Assembly (NCBI GenBank): GCA_024693715.1
Contig: JAILKS010000004.1
Location: 42,688 to 106,687, forward strand
Length of the DNA: 64,000 nt
Direction of reading: 5' to 3'
Source of the DNA: Treponema sp.
GTDB lineage: Bacteria; Spirochaetota; Spirochaetia; Treponematales; Treponemataceae
The notes under the pieces: model-generated
The model's input: the letters and a program-made list of their open reading frames with translations, nothing else
Databases searched by the model: none
Told to the model about the DNA's origin: nothing
Shown here: one piece after another, positions 8,427 through 15,986 of the stretch
Numbering within the stretch: position 1 is the first letter of the stretch
How the letters are laid out: each line of letters begins with the position of its first letter
Made by a program: the position numbers and the translations under genes

Positions 8427-10424
8427 TTGTATAATACCCCGTATATTTTTCACTATGATATTGCAGCGATTGTAATTTTTATTGTCATCCTCATATTTCA
8501 TTTTCAGCGGAAAAATCTGCCGTTAATGCAGAACAGAACTTATTTGGGTTTTGTTATTGTAGCGCTTTTAAATTCAATTGCAGATTTACTGACAGTTCTT
8601 CTTGAAGGCAATCCTTCTGTTCCTGCATGGTGTTACTGGCTTTGTCATATATCGGCATATGTGTTTACGAATACTCTTCCGGTTCTTTATCTTTTGTATT
8701 CTTTATCGCTTGCCAATTACTTTGATATAATCGGTAAAAAAAGAAGGATTTTGTTCGAGTTTGCAGTTTCTGTTCCCTATATTACTTCTATACTGCTTAT
8801 TCTGATTTCACCAATAACTTATTATGTCTTTAATTATGTTCTGGTTTTCTTTGTAGATGATGCCATTTATTATCACAGAGGCGGATGGGCGTATGCAATT
8901 CTCTTTTTCTTTACGTTTTATTATATCCTGATTTCATTATTGATTCTCTGGAAATATCGAAAAATAATTAAGGTAAAAAAATATTTCCTGCTTCTTTCTT
9001 ATGTAGTTTTAATTGTTATTGCTGTAGTCATTCAGTTGATTTTTCCGTATTATCTTATGCAGTCTTTTGGAATTTCCCTCGCAGCAATCATGTTTTCATC
9101 GCTTATTCAAACTCCGGATGAATACATTGACCGTACGACACAGCTCTTTAATGAATCTGCATTGATAAAAATGACACAGAACGATTTTGCAAGTAAGAAA
9201 AAGTTTCTGGTCCTTAATATATTTCTTGATGATATTGTATTTATTACGAATGCCTTTGGAATTAATCAGATGAATTCTCTGCTTCGTGAAGTATCTGATT
9301 TCTTGAGGGAACAGTTTCCGCAGGCATGTCATTATTATATTCCTCAGGGTAAATTCTGTATTGTATTCAAATCGTATAATCCCCGTGATATAGAAAAATA
9401 TGTTTTTTATCTTCGGGCGCGTTTTCATGAAACCTGGGTTTACGATACGCTTGAGTTAAAGCTCTATTCAAGAATCTGTGTCATTGAATGTCCAAAGGAT
9501 GCAAAAAATTCGGAAGATATAAGGGATATGATTGACCTTATTTCAGATGATTCGCGTTATAAACGACAGATTATATATGCGCGTGATATGAGTACTGAAT
9601 ATAAAAAACGAACTGCATATATTGCTCATCTTCTGCGTAATGCAATTGCTGAAAAGCGCTTTGATGTTTATTATCAGCCTATTTATTCTACAAAGGAAGA
9701 CCGGTTGATTGGTGCCGAAGCATTAATCCGGATGAAGGATGAAGAGGGTAATTTTATTTCTCCTGAAGAATTTATTCCTATTTCAGAAAAAACCGGTGAT
9801 ATTCTGCGAATTGGTCAGTTTGTTTTTGATAATGTTTGCAAGACACTTTCATCGGTTGATTTAAAGGCATATGGAATTAAAAAGATTGATATAAATCTTT
9901 CGGTTGCACAATGCATGCAGGAAATTCTTGCAGATCAGATTTTAACAATAAGAACTATTCATAATGTTCCGGCTTCCGTAATAAATCTTGAGATTACAGA
10001 AACGGCGGCTGCACATACTCCGGAAATTCTTTTAAGAAACATGAATAATCTTGCAAAGGAAGGAATTGAGCTTTCCCTCGATGATTATGGTTCAGGCTAT
10101 TCTAATATGAACTATCTTCTTAATCTTCCTTTTAAAATGGTTAAACTTGATAAAGAAATTGTCTGGACGGCATTCTCCGATAAACGTGCAAATATCGCAC
10201 TTGCTTCGACAATCCAGATGATTAAAAAACTGGGAATGTCCGTTCTTGCAGAAGGCGTTGAGACAAAGGCGCAGGCAGTCTGGCTTACAAAGCTTGGTTG
10301 TGATTATCTTCAGGGATTTCTTTTTGCTAAAGGTTTACCAAAGGATGAATTCCTTACGATAATGAAAATTGATTGTGAACGTTTTGCCTCTCAGCAGGAA
10401 GAAGAAGATCTCGAAGAGCTTTAG
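8427..10424 (+). CDS. Membrane-bound c-di-GMP phosphodiesterase: 7TM + degenerate GGDEF + EAL
   Basis: A 665-residue protein: seven predicted membrane helices (about 1-235), a GGDEF-fold domain (about 250-385) and an EAL domain (about 400-650). The cyclase motif is lost (PQGKF where GGDEF should be), so that domain is probably regulatory. The EAL domain keeps the expected residues: EALIRM, INLS, LEITETA, DDYGSG, the lysine in VKLDKE, EGVET and GCDYLQGF. It should hydrolyse c-di-GMP at the inner membrane. The TTG start is preceded by AGGAGA, and the product then starts at the first helix. The stop overlaps the convergent gene by 4 bp. Confidence 0.88.
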   Translation: MYNTPYIFHYDIAAIVIFIVILIFHFQRKNLPLMQNRTYLGFVIVALLNSIADLLTVLLEGNPSVPAWCYWLCHISAYVFTNTLPVLYLLYSLSLANYFDIIGKKRRILFEFAVSVPYITSILLILISPITYYVFNYVLVFFVDDAIYYHRGGWAYAILFFFTFYYILISLLILWKYRKIIKVKKYFLLLSYVVLIVIAVVIQLIFPYYLMQSFGISLAAIMFSSLIQTPDEYIDRTTQLFNESALIKMTQNDFASKKKFLVLNIFLDDIVFITNAFGINQMNSLLREVSDFLREQFPQACHYYIPQGKFCIVFKSYNPRDIEKYVFYLRARFHETWVYDTLELKLYSRICVIECPKDAKNSEDIRDMIDLISDDSRYKRQIIYARDMSTEYKKRTAYIAHLLRNAIAEKRFDVYYQPIYSTKEDRLIGAEALIRMKDEEGNFISPEEFIPISEKTGDILRIGQFVFDNVCKTLSSVDLKAYGIKKIDINLSVAQCMQEILADQILTIRTIHNVPASVINLEITETAAAHTPEILLRNMNNLAKEGIELSLDDYGSGYSNMNYLLNLPFKMVKLDKEIVWTAFSDKRANIALASTIQMIKKLGMSVLAEGVETKAQAVWLTKLGCDYLQGFLFAKGLPKDEFLTIMKIDCERFASQQEEEDLEEL

Positions 10425-11566
10425 TTCTCTTTAATTGCCTGTCTTACATCATCTGTCGTAAAAGTATCTCTGTTGTTCTGTTCTGCAAGAAGTGCCGCTT
10501 TGTTTAATACAGATTCAATTTTTGCACATGAAAATCCGTCGAAAATATTGCAGAGAATATTTACAGTACATTCTGATGCAGGAGATTTCTTTTTTGTGTA
10601 CATTCTTATAAGTTCTTCGCGTGCAGCCCTGTCAGGATATGGAACTGTGAAGCGAGCATCGAATCTTCCTGGTCGGATAAGGGCAGGATCAAGAGCACTT
10701 ATACTGTTCGTTGCCGCTAAAACAAGGACTCCGCTTGAAGGTTCAAAACCGTCAAGTTCATTTAAGAGAGAAGTAACAATTCTTGTGTTTTCTGTTTCGA
10801 GTGCAGAGCCGGTATAATTTCTTCTTGTGCCTATTCCGTCAAATTCATCAATAAATACGATGCATGGGGCTTTTCTTAGTGCTTTTCTGAAAAGAAGCTT
10901 TACTTTCATTGGCCCAATTGCCATAAGCATGCTTTCAAAATCTGTCGCTTTTGCCGGAATGAAATTTATTTTTGCTTCGCCGGCGAGTGCTTTTGCAAAA
11001 AGAGTTTTTCCGTTTCCAGGATCACCTTCCAGTAAGATTCCCTTTGGCATTCTTATTCCACGTTTAGCATATTCACGTGGGTTTTTCATTATCTGAATTA
11101 CCTGAGTCATATCGCGTTTAAGGTTTTCCATTCCTACGACATCGCTAAAATTTATTCCTGTTTTATGTACGACCTTAAAGGTATTCGGTGATATGAACTT
11201 TCTGAAAACAACGAACAGAATTATAAAGAAAACGGCATAAAACAAAATATCAAAGATTAAAGATATGATTTGAGAAAAATCCTTATGTTCTATGACTTCA
11301 ACATTGTTTCTTAAAAGAAATTCCTTTAAGTTTGGAGAATCAGGATTTTTTGTTTCGTATTCAGTTAAATTGTTGTTCTGTACAATAAGTTTATCCTGTT
11401 CAATTGTTACTGATTTTACACTGTTCTGTTCTACATCTGAATAAAATGAGGAATAGGAAACCTGTGGTAATTTATTAATTTTGTCTGAAAGAAAATAGTA
11501 AACGCAGCCTGCTACAGCTATTGCAATAAGGACTGCAGTAAAGACTTTTTTTGTTTTGCTGTTCAT
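10421..11566 (-). CDS. FtsH-like membrane AAA+ ATPase lacking the M41 protease domain
   Basis: 381 residues laid out as the front half of FtsH: first membrane helix (about 9-27), a small periplasmic FtsH_ext domain (about 35-95), second helix (about 103-122) and a complete AAA+ module. Walker A is GDPGNGKT, Walker B CIVFIDEFDG, arginine-finger region RPGRFDARF, followed by the helical lid. It stops right after the lid (DDVRQAIKEN), with no HEXXH site. No decayed protease remnant follows, as the next bases belong to the convergent EAL gene. A full-length FtsH lies at 28,893. It may act as an unfoldase or adaptor, alone or in mixed hexamers; that is inference. It starts 25 nt after the ComFB gene. 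Confidence 0.85.
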   Translation of the reverse strand: MNSKTKKVFTAVLIAIAVAGCVYYFLSDKINKLPQVSYSSFYSDVEQNSVKSVTIEQDKLIVQNNNLTEYETKNPDSPNLKEFLLRNNVEVIEHKDFSQIISLIFDILFYAVFFIILFVVFRKFISPNTFKVVHKTGINFSDVVGMENLKRDMTQVIQIMKNPREYAKRGIRMPKGILLEGDPGNGKTLFAKALAGEAKINFIPAKATDFESMLMAIGPMKVKLLFRKALRKAPCIVFIDEFDGIGTRRNYTGSALETENTRIVTSLLNELDGFEPSSGVLVLAATNSISALDPALIRPGRFDARFTVPYPDRAAREELIRMYTKKKSPASECTVNILCNIFDGFSCAKIESVLNKAALLAEQNNRDTFTTDDVRQAIKEN

Positions 11567-11591
11567 GAGTTTTTATCCTGAAAATTTATTT

Positions 11592-12311
11592 TTAGTTTTC
11601 CATTGGATTTATAATGTTTTCTTTAAAAATAATCAAATCCTTTAGTTTTAAGGAAAAGGTTGAATCCAGTTCGTTTTTTATATATGCATCACTAGTGCAC
11701 GATACCTCAAAGTGATAGGTTGTCGGTGCGTACGAAGAAGCTGTTATTTCAAGTGTAAAATTGAATTTTTTCGAGATTCCTTCCTTTTCTGCCGGCAGAC
11801 TTTTCATCCAGAAGGTATAAGAACCCTTAGTGCTTTTACAGGTAATATACGGATTAATCCAGGTTTTATCAATCATTTCTACTGGTTCTCCGTTATATTT
11901 TAACAAAACCTTTGCACCGATTACCGGTTCAAAATTAGAGCCGTCGAGAACGCTGCCTGTAAAAATAGAAAAATTGTAGGAAGGTATATGAGATGTATTT
12001 GCAACACAGTCTGTTCGTTTTTGTGTATGAAAAGGCCGTTTTGTAGAATTAACAGTCCTTATTCCTTCAAGTGCAAGTGAATCAATATCAGCCTTTAACT
12101 GTAAGTCCTGTAAATCATCGGCACTATGTGTAACACCTCTTCCTGAAACTACATACTTCGGCGGAATCCGGTTCAAAACATAACTGATTGCATCAAGCCG
12201 GCAGTTTGTACAGTCACATGAAAGCCAGGCGGGGTTTTCTTTTTTTACCTCATCATAAAGCTTGTTTACATTTTGAATAACTACATCTTCCATCAGGTTA
12301 TGAACGTCCAT
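11592..12311 (-). CDS. ComFB-domain protein with a C-terminal beta-sandwich domain
   Basis: 239 residues. Residues 1-65 match the late-competence ComFB family: MDVHNLMEDVV at the start, then the cysteine cluster CDCTNCRLDAISYVLN and PPKYVVS. Cyanobacterial ComFB-type proteins have been reported to bind cyclic dinucleotides, so a c-di-GMP or c-di-AMP receptor role is possible. Residues about 105-225 look like a carboxypeptidase-regulatory or Ig-like beta-sandwich (FTGSVLDGSNFEPVIGAKVLL, GSYTFWM), an unusual partner for ComFB. No signal peptide is seen, so it is probably cytoplasmic. AGGAGG precedes the ATG by 5 nt. It is upstream of, and probably co-transcribed with, the FtsH-like gene. Confidence 0.75.
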   Translation of the reverse strand: MDVHNLMEDVVIQNVNKLYDEVKKENPAWLSCDCTNCRLDAISYVLNRIPPKYVVSGRGVTHSADDLQDLQLKADIDSLALEGIRTVNSTKRPFHTQKRTDCVANTSHIPSYNFSIFTGSVLDGSNFEPVIGAKVLLKYNGEPVEMIDKTWINPYITCKSTKGSYTFWMKSLPAEKEGISKKFNFTLEITASSYAPTTYHFEVSCTSDAYIKNELDSTFSLKLKDLIIFKENIINPMEN

Positions 12312-12380
12312 TGGATTCCTCCTTTGAAAGCATAGAGCTTAATAATACTATTATAGCACAGTTTTTTTAAAAGATGAGTT

Positions 12381-13820
12381 TTATTTTTTCATAAATTTTA
12401 AAACGATGTTGTCGATGAGTGAGAACAAAACGTTTCGTGATTTTACAGTCCTGTCGGCAACAAGCGGAATCTGTTCAAGAATATAATCTTCAAGAGTTAT
12501 TGTAATTAATCCGTATTGAGTTCCTGCAAGAATTTTTCCTTTTAGCTTTGACGGAAGTTCTACAGTTATACGAACGTTTGACAGATTTTCCTTAATTGAA
12601 TTTCCTGTAAGATATGGAACACAGACAGCAGTCTCTTTATATACCGGTGTCAGGTTGATTGAGATTTCCTTTGAGCCTGGAACGAAAATCCGGTAGTCTT
12701 TAATTGACTGGGTGTCATTATAATCTGCAAAAGAACCGAAGGCATAATTCATCAGTTCTGTACCGTCATGTATTCGGCCTTCCTGTCCCTGTTGAGTATT
12801 GTTTCCGGGACCTTTCATTGTGATGCTCAAAAATCTTGTGTCGTTATTTACAGCTGTAAGTGCAAGGTTATAGCCGCTTTCCTGAATATAACCTGTTTTT
12901 AATCCGTCGCAGCCCTTTAATATACCGAGCAAAGGATTTGTGTTCTTTTGAGTTATTCCCATTGTAATGTGCGCTGGAAGTCCGTTTGACCAGTCCTGTG
13001 CTTTATATGTGTCTCCGTCTGCTATGTTTTGAGGCTTCGGATATGTAAAACTTTTTACCGAATGAAATTTTTGCAGCGATTGAGGATATTTGTTTAAATA
13101 CATTCTGCAGAAGGCTGCCATCTCTCGTGCAGTTGTAGAATTTTCTTCGCTATAGCCTGAAGCTTCTACAAAATGAGTGTTTTTCAGACCGAGAGATTGA
13201 GCTACGGCGTTCATTCTTTCGATAAATGCCTCCATGCTTCCGCTTATTGTATAGGCGAGTGCATAAGCCGCATCATTTCCTGAGGCAATGGAAAGTCCTA
13301 AAATTAATTCTTCAAGAGTTACCTTATGGCCTTCGCCTAAAAACATCAGGGAAGAATGAGGCGGCATATTACATGCATAGGCTTCTTTTGGAATAGGAAT
13401 GAGTGAATCATAAGATAAATTGCCGTTTTCAACTTCCTGTTCAACAACATACATTGCAAAAAGTTTTGTTAAACTTGCAGGAGGAATAATTTCATCTGCA
13501 TTTTTTTCATAAAGAATATCACCTGTTGCGGTATCAATTAAAATTACTGACTCGGCAAAAATATTAAGGTCAGCCTTTGACGATTTGAAGGGAAGCTCAT
13601 GAATTAAAGTATTTCGTTCAGGGAAATTTTCATAGATTATTGTTTCCAGTTCAACCTGTTGAAGATGGGTAAGTTCTGGAGGTACTGCATTTTTAAGCTT
13701 TGCAGAACGGATTGCAATCAGCCCGATAAAAAGAATAAGGATTGCAGTTGCTGATGAGATAAGCAGTTTTACAAGAGTTTGTTTTGATATTTTTTTTGTG
13801 TTGTCTTTCGTTGTACTCAT
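12381..13820 (-). CDS. D-alanyl-D-alanine carboxypeptidase (S11 family, DacA/PBP5-like)
   Basis: 479 residues with one N-terminal membrane anchor (about 15-37) and a periplasmic S11 peptidase domain. All three active-site motifs are visible: SxxK in PASLTKLFAMY, SxN in SGNDAAYA, and KTG in GLKTGYIQESG. It trims the terminal D-Ala from peptidoglycan pentapeptides. A beta-rich C-terminal domain of the PBP5_C type follows (about 370-460). N-terminal anchoring, instead of the C-terminal amphipathic helix of E. coli PBP5, is a noticeable difference. It is separated by 69 nt from the ComFB gene and diverges from dapA. Confidence 0.88.
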   Translation of the reverse strand: MSTTKDNTKKISKQTLVKLLISSATAILILFIGLIAIRSAKLKNAVPPELTHLQQVELETIIYENFPERNTLIHELPFKSSKADLNIFAESVILIDTATGDILYEKNADEIIPPASLTKLFAMYVVEQEVENGNLSYDSLIPIPKEAYACNMPPHSSLMFLGEGHKVTLEELILGLSIASGNDAAYALAYTISGSMEAFIERMNAVAQSLGLKNTHFVEASGYSEENSTTAREMAAFCRMYLNKYPQSLQKFHSVKSFTYPKPQNIADGDTYKAQDWSNGLPAHITMGITQKNTNPLLGILKGCDGLKTGYIQESGYNLALTAVNNDTRFLSITMKGPGNNTQQGQEGRIHDGTELMNYAFGSFADYNDTQSIKDYRIFVPGSKEISINLTPVYKETAVCVPYLTGNSIKENLSNVRITVELPSKLKGKILAGTQYGLITITLEDYILEQIPLVADRTVKSRNVLFSLIDNIVLKFMKK

Positions 13821-13877
13821 AGAATAATCTTATCAAAATTCAGAGAAAGAATAAATATGATTATTATAAGAGAGTAA

Positions 13878-13906
13878 TTGAATATTAATAGGAAAAAAGA
13901 TAAAAT
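13878..13906 (+). promoter_or_regulatory. Candidate sigma-70 promoter for the dapA-add-asd operon
   Basis: TTGAAT (13878-13883), 17-bp spacer, TAAAAT (13901-13906). Predicted transcript start is near 13913, giving an unusually long leader of about 180 nt before dapA that contains the whole hairpin array. Confidence 0.55.
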
Positions 13907-13933
13907 ATTTCTCAAAATACGATTAGGAGGAAT

Positions 13934-14076
13934 AAGATAAAAACTGCCTGAGATTGCGTCAGTTTTTATCTTTACAAGTTTTTTTACGAAAACTTGTGTA
14001 TCCATTGCACATTCTCATTACATTGCGAATGTGCGAAAAAACTTATTCGCAAATCTTATGATTTGCTCATAACTTT
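13934..14076 (+). other. Array of four consecutive perfect hairpins in the dapA leader
   Basis: Four inverted repeats follow each other: 13-bp arms at 13934-13946/13960-13972; 9-bp arms at 13974-13982/13989-13997; 8-bp arms at 14007-14014/14027-14034; and 7-bp arms GCAAATC/GATTTGC at 14049-14055/14060-14066 with a TTAT loop. Alternative pairing is possible, for example GCGAA near 14025 with TTCGC near 14046. I do not recognise a known riboswitch; the conserved lysine-riboswitch core is not apparent. A short minus-strand reading frame across this region (13817-14005) is not convincing. Confidence 0.75.
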
Positions 14077-14079
14077 TTT
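14036..14079 (+). terminator. Terminator-like hairpin immediately before the dapA ribosome-binding site
   Basis: The fourth leader hairpin extends outward through a 2x2 internal loop, four more pairs, one C-C mismatch and six A-T pairs, ending in a six-T run (14074-14079). It is symmetric and could terminate transcription in either direction. Because it lies between the promoter and dapA, it would act as an attenuator if used. Confidence 0.4.
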
Positions 14080-14091
14080 AGGAGGAATAGT

Positions 14092-15006
14092 ATGAATATT
14101 TTTCGTGGTGCTTTTACGGCTTTAATTACACCGATGAACAAAGACGGTTCAGTTGATTTTGAGGGCTTCCGCAAAAATGTCAAACATCAGCTTTCCGAAG
14201 GCATTGATGGTCTTGTTCCTCTTGGAACCACAGCAGAAACACCAACATTGGATGAACGCCCTGGGGAAGAAGAAGACAAGATTATTCAGATTGTAATGGA
14301 AGAGGTTCGTGCATTTGAAAAATCTAAAGGCAAAAAAATCCCTGTAATCATTGGAGCCGGTTCAAACAATACTAAGGATGCAGTGGCATATTGTCAGAGA
14401 GCAAAAAAAGCAGGTGCAGACGCAGCTCTTGTAGTTACACCTTACTATAATAAACCTTCAAAAGAAGGAATCTATCAGCATTTTGCTGCAGTAAGCAAGG
14501 TTGGTATTCCAATCATCGTTTACAATATTCAGGGAAGAACAGGCTTGAACATTCCTACAGATTTACTTGCACGCATAGCACAGCTTCCAAATATTGCAGG
14601 AGTAAAAGAAGCTTCGGGCTCGGTTGCTCAGATGATGGAAGTTATCGGCACTGTAAAGGCAAAGAATCCTGATTTTGCAGTACTTTCGGGGGATGATGCA
14701 TTAACACTTCCTTTGATTGCTGCAGGTGGAGACGGAATTATTTCTGTTGCTTCAAACATGATTCCAGCCCTTATGCATGAACTTGCAACAGCATGTCTTG
14801 AAGGAGACTTTAAGAAGGGACGCGAGATTCATTACAGACTTGCTCCATTCTTCAAAGCTGAATTCTGCGACGGAAATCCTGGCTCAATCAAGTATGCAAT
14901 GAACTGTAAGAAAATGCCTGCAGGCAGCCTCAGACTTCCACTTGTAGAAGTTACAGCTGATGCAAAGAAGATTATCGAAAAAGCAATCAAGGATTGTAAG
15001 CTTTAA
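14092..15006 (+). CDS. dapA: 4-hydroxy-tetrahydrodipicolinate synthase
   Basis: 304 residues, first committed step of the lysine/diaminopimelate pathway: condensation of pyruvate with aspartate semialdehyde. Visible features are GTTAETPTLD (substrate-binding threonines), YYNKPSKEGIYQHF with the catalytic tyrosine, and the Schiff-base lysine in IAGVKEASG. A GGAGG ribosome-binding site lies 6 nt before the ATG, inside the duplicated 12-bp repeat. The stop codon overlaps the add start by 1 nt, and asd follows, so the operon pairs DapA with the enzyme that makes its substrate. Confidence 0.95.
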   Translation: MNIFRGAFTALITPMNKDGSVDFEGFRKNVKHQLSEGIDGLVPLGTTAETPTLDERPGEEEDKIIQIVMEEVRAFEKSKGKKIPVIIGAGSNNTKDAVAYCQRAKKAGADAALVVTPYYNKPSKEGIYQHFAAVSKVGIPIIVYNIQGRTGLNIPTDLLARIAQLPNIAGVKEASGSVAQMMEVIGTVKAKNPDFAVLSGDDALTLPLIAAGGDGIISVASNMIPALMHELATACLEGDFKKGREIHYRLAPFFKAEFCDGNPGSIKYAMNCKKMPAGSLRLPLVEVTADAKKIIEKAIKDCKL

Positions 15007-15986
15007 TGATAGATTTACATTGTCATCTGGACGGCTCAATCACTGTAGAAATTGCAAAAAAGCTTGCACAATTACAGAAGATTGAACTTCCTGCAAAAAC
15101 AGACAGTGAACTTTTAAAAAAACTTTCGGTTCCATCAGATTGCCAGAGTCTTAATGATTTTCTTGAATGTTTTGGACTTCCTTTAAGGCTCTTACAGACA
15201 AAAGAGGGAATTACGGAAGCAGTTCGTCTTGTGCAGGAAGATTGCAAGGCACAGGGTCTTGAATATCTTGAAATCCGATTCGCTCCGCAAAAGCATTGTG
15301 TAAACGGTCTTTCACAGGAAGAAGTAATTCTTGCCGCTCTTGAAGGATTAAAACAGTCTTCGTTACATACAAATCTGATTTTATGCCTTATGAGGGCCGA
15401 TATTAATCAGAGTGAAAACAAAGAAACGATTGAGCTTGCTCAAAAATATCTTGTAAAGGATAACGGAGTTGTAGCAATAGATTTAGCCGGAGCCGAAGCG
15501 CTTTTTAAGACAAGGGATTTTGAAAAGGAATTTTTAATTGCAAAACAAAAGAATATTCCTTTTACAATTCATGCCGGAGAAGCAGATGGTCCTGAAAGCG
15601 TGTGGGATGCAATAAAGTTTGGCGCTGTAAGAATAGGTCATGGAGTAAGGGTTACAGAAGATCCTTCTTTAGTTGATTATCTTGCAGAAAAACAAATCCC
15701 TCTTGAAATGTGTCCTACAAGCAACAGATGTACAAAAGCAATTGATGATATGTCTTTATTTCCTTTGAGACAGCTTATGGAAAAAGGGGTAAAGGTAACA
15801 ATCAATACAGACGATCCTGCAATATGCAGAACAAACTTAAAAGGGGAGCTTGATTTTGTAACCAATAAGTACGGAATCACCTCCAGCGAAAAAAAACAAT
15901 TACTGCTGAATGCCGTAGATGCCGCGTTCTGCAGCGATGAATACAAGAATGAATTGAAGGAGAAAATATATGGCTCAGAAGATTAA
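15006..15986 (+). CDS. add: Adenosine deaminase
   Basis: 326 residues of the metal-dependent adenosine deaminase family, converting adenosine to inosine in purine salvage. The zinc site is visible as HCHLDGS near the N-terminus, HAGEADGPES (about 185), RIGHGVR (about 205) and NTDDPAIC (about 265). It sits between dapA and asd with coding overlaps on both sides (1 nt and 17 nt), so it is translated with two lysine-pathway genes although its own reaction is unrelated. The overlap start at 15006 is supported by the conserved MIDLHCHLDGS opening. Confidence 0.93.
   Translation: MIDLHCHLDGSITVEIAKKLAQLQKIELPAKTDSELLKKLSVPSDCQSLNDFLECFGLPLRLLQTKEGITEAVRLVQEDCKAQGLEYLEIRFAPQKHCVNGLSQEEVILAALEGLKQSSLHTNLILCLMRADINQSENKETIELAQKYLVKDNGVVAIDLAGAEALFKTRDFEKEFLIAKQKNIPFTIHAGEADGPESVWDAIKFGAVRIGHGVRVTEDPSLVDYLAEKQIPLEMCPTSNRCTKAIDDMSLFPLRQLMEKGVKVTINTDDPAICRTNLKGELDFVTNKYGITSSEKKQLLLNAVDAAFCSDEYKNELKEKIYGSED

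Larger units (their letters stand above)
13923..14089 (+). repeat. 12-bp direct repeat carrying a Shine-Dalgarno sequence, flanking the dapA leader hairpins
   Basis: TTAGGAGGAATA occurs at 13923-13934 and again at 14078-14089. The second copy is the working ribosome-binding site of dapA; the first has no start codon after it. The 143 bp between them are almost entirely inverted repeats. This arrangement looks like a target-site duplication around a small inserted element, or a tandem rearrangement of the dapA leader. Confidence 0.75.

Noticed and set aside
13817..14005. 62-codon minus-strand reading frame over the dapA leader
   Set aside because: It is made of hairpin arms and AT-rich promoter sequence and has no ribosome-binding site or recognisable domain.
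13934..14076. Lysine riboswitch in the dapA leader
   Set aside because: The hairpins are simple and consecutive; the multi-branched core expected for that riboswitch is not seen.
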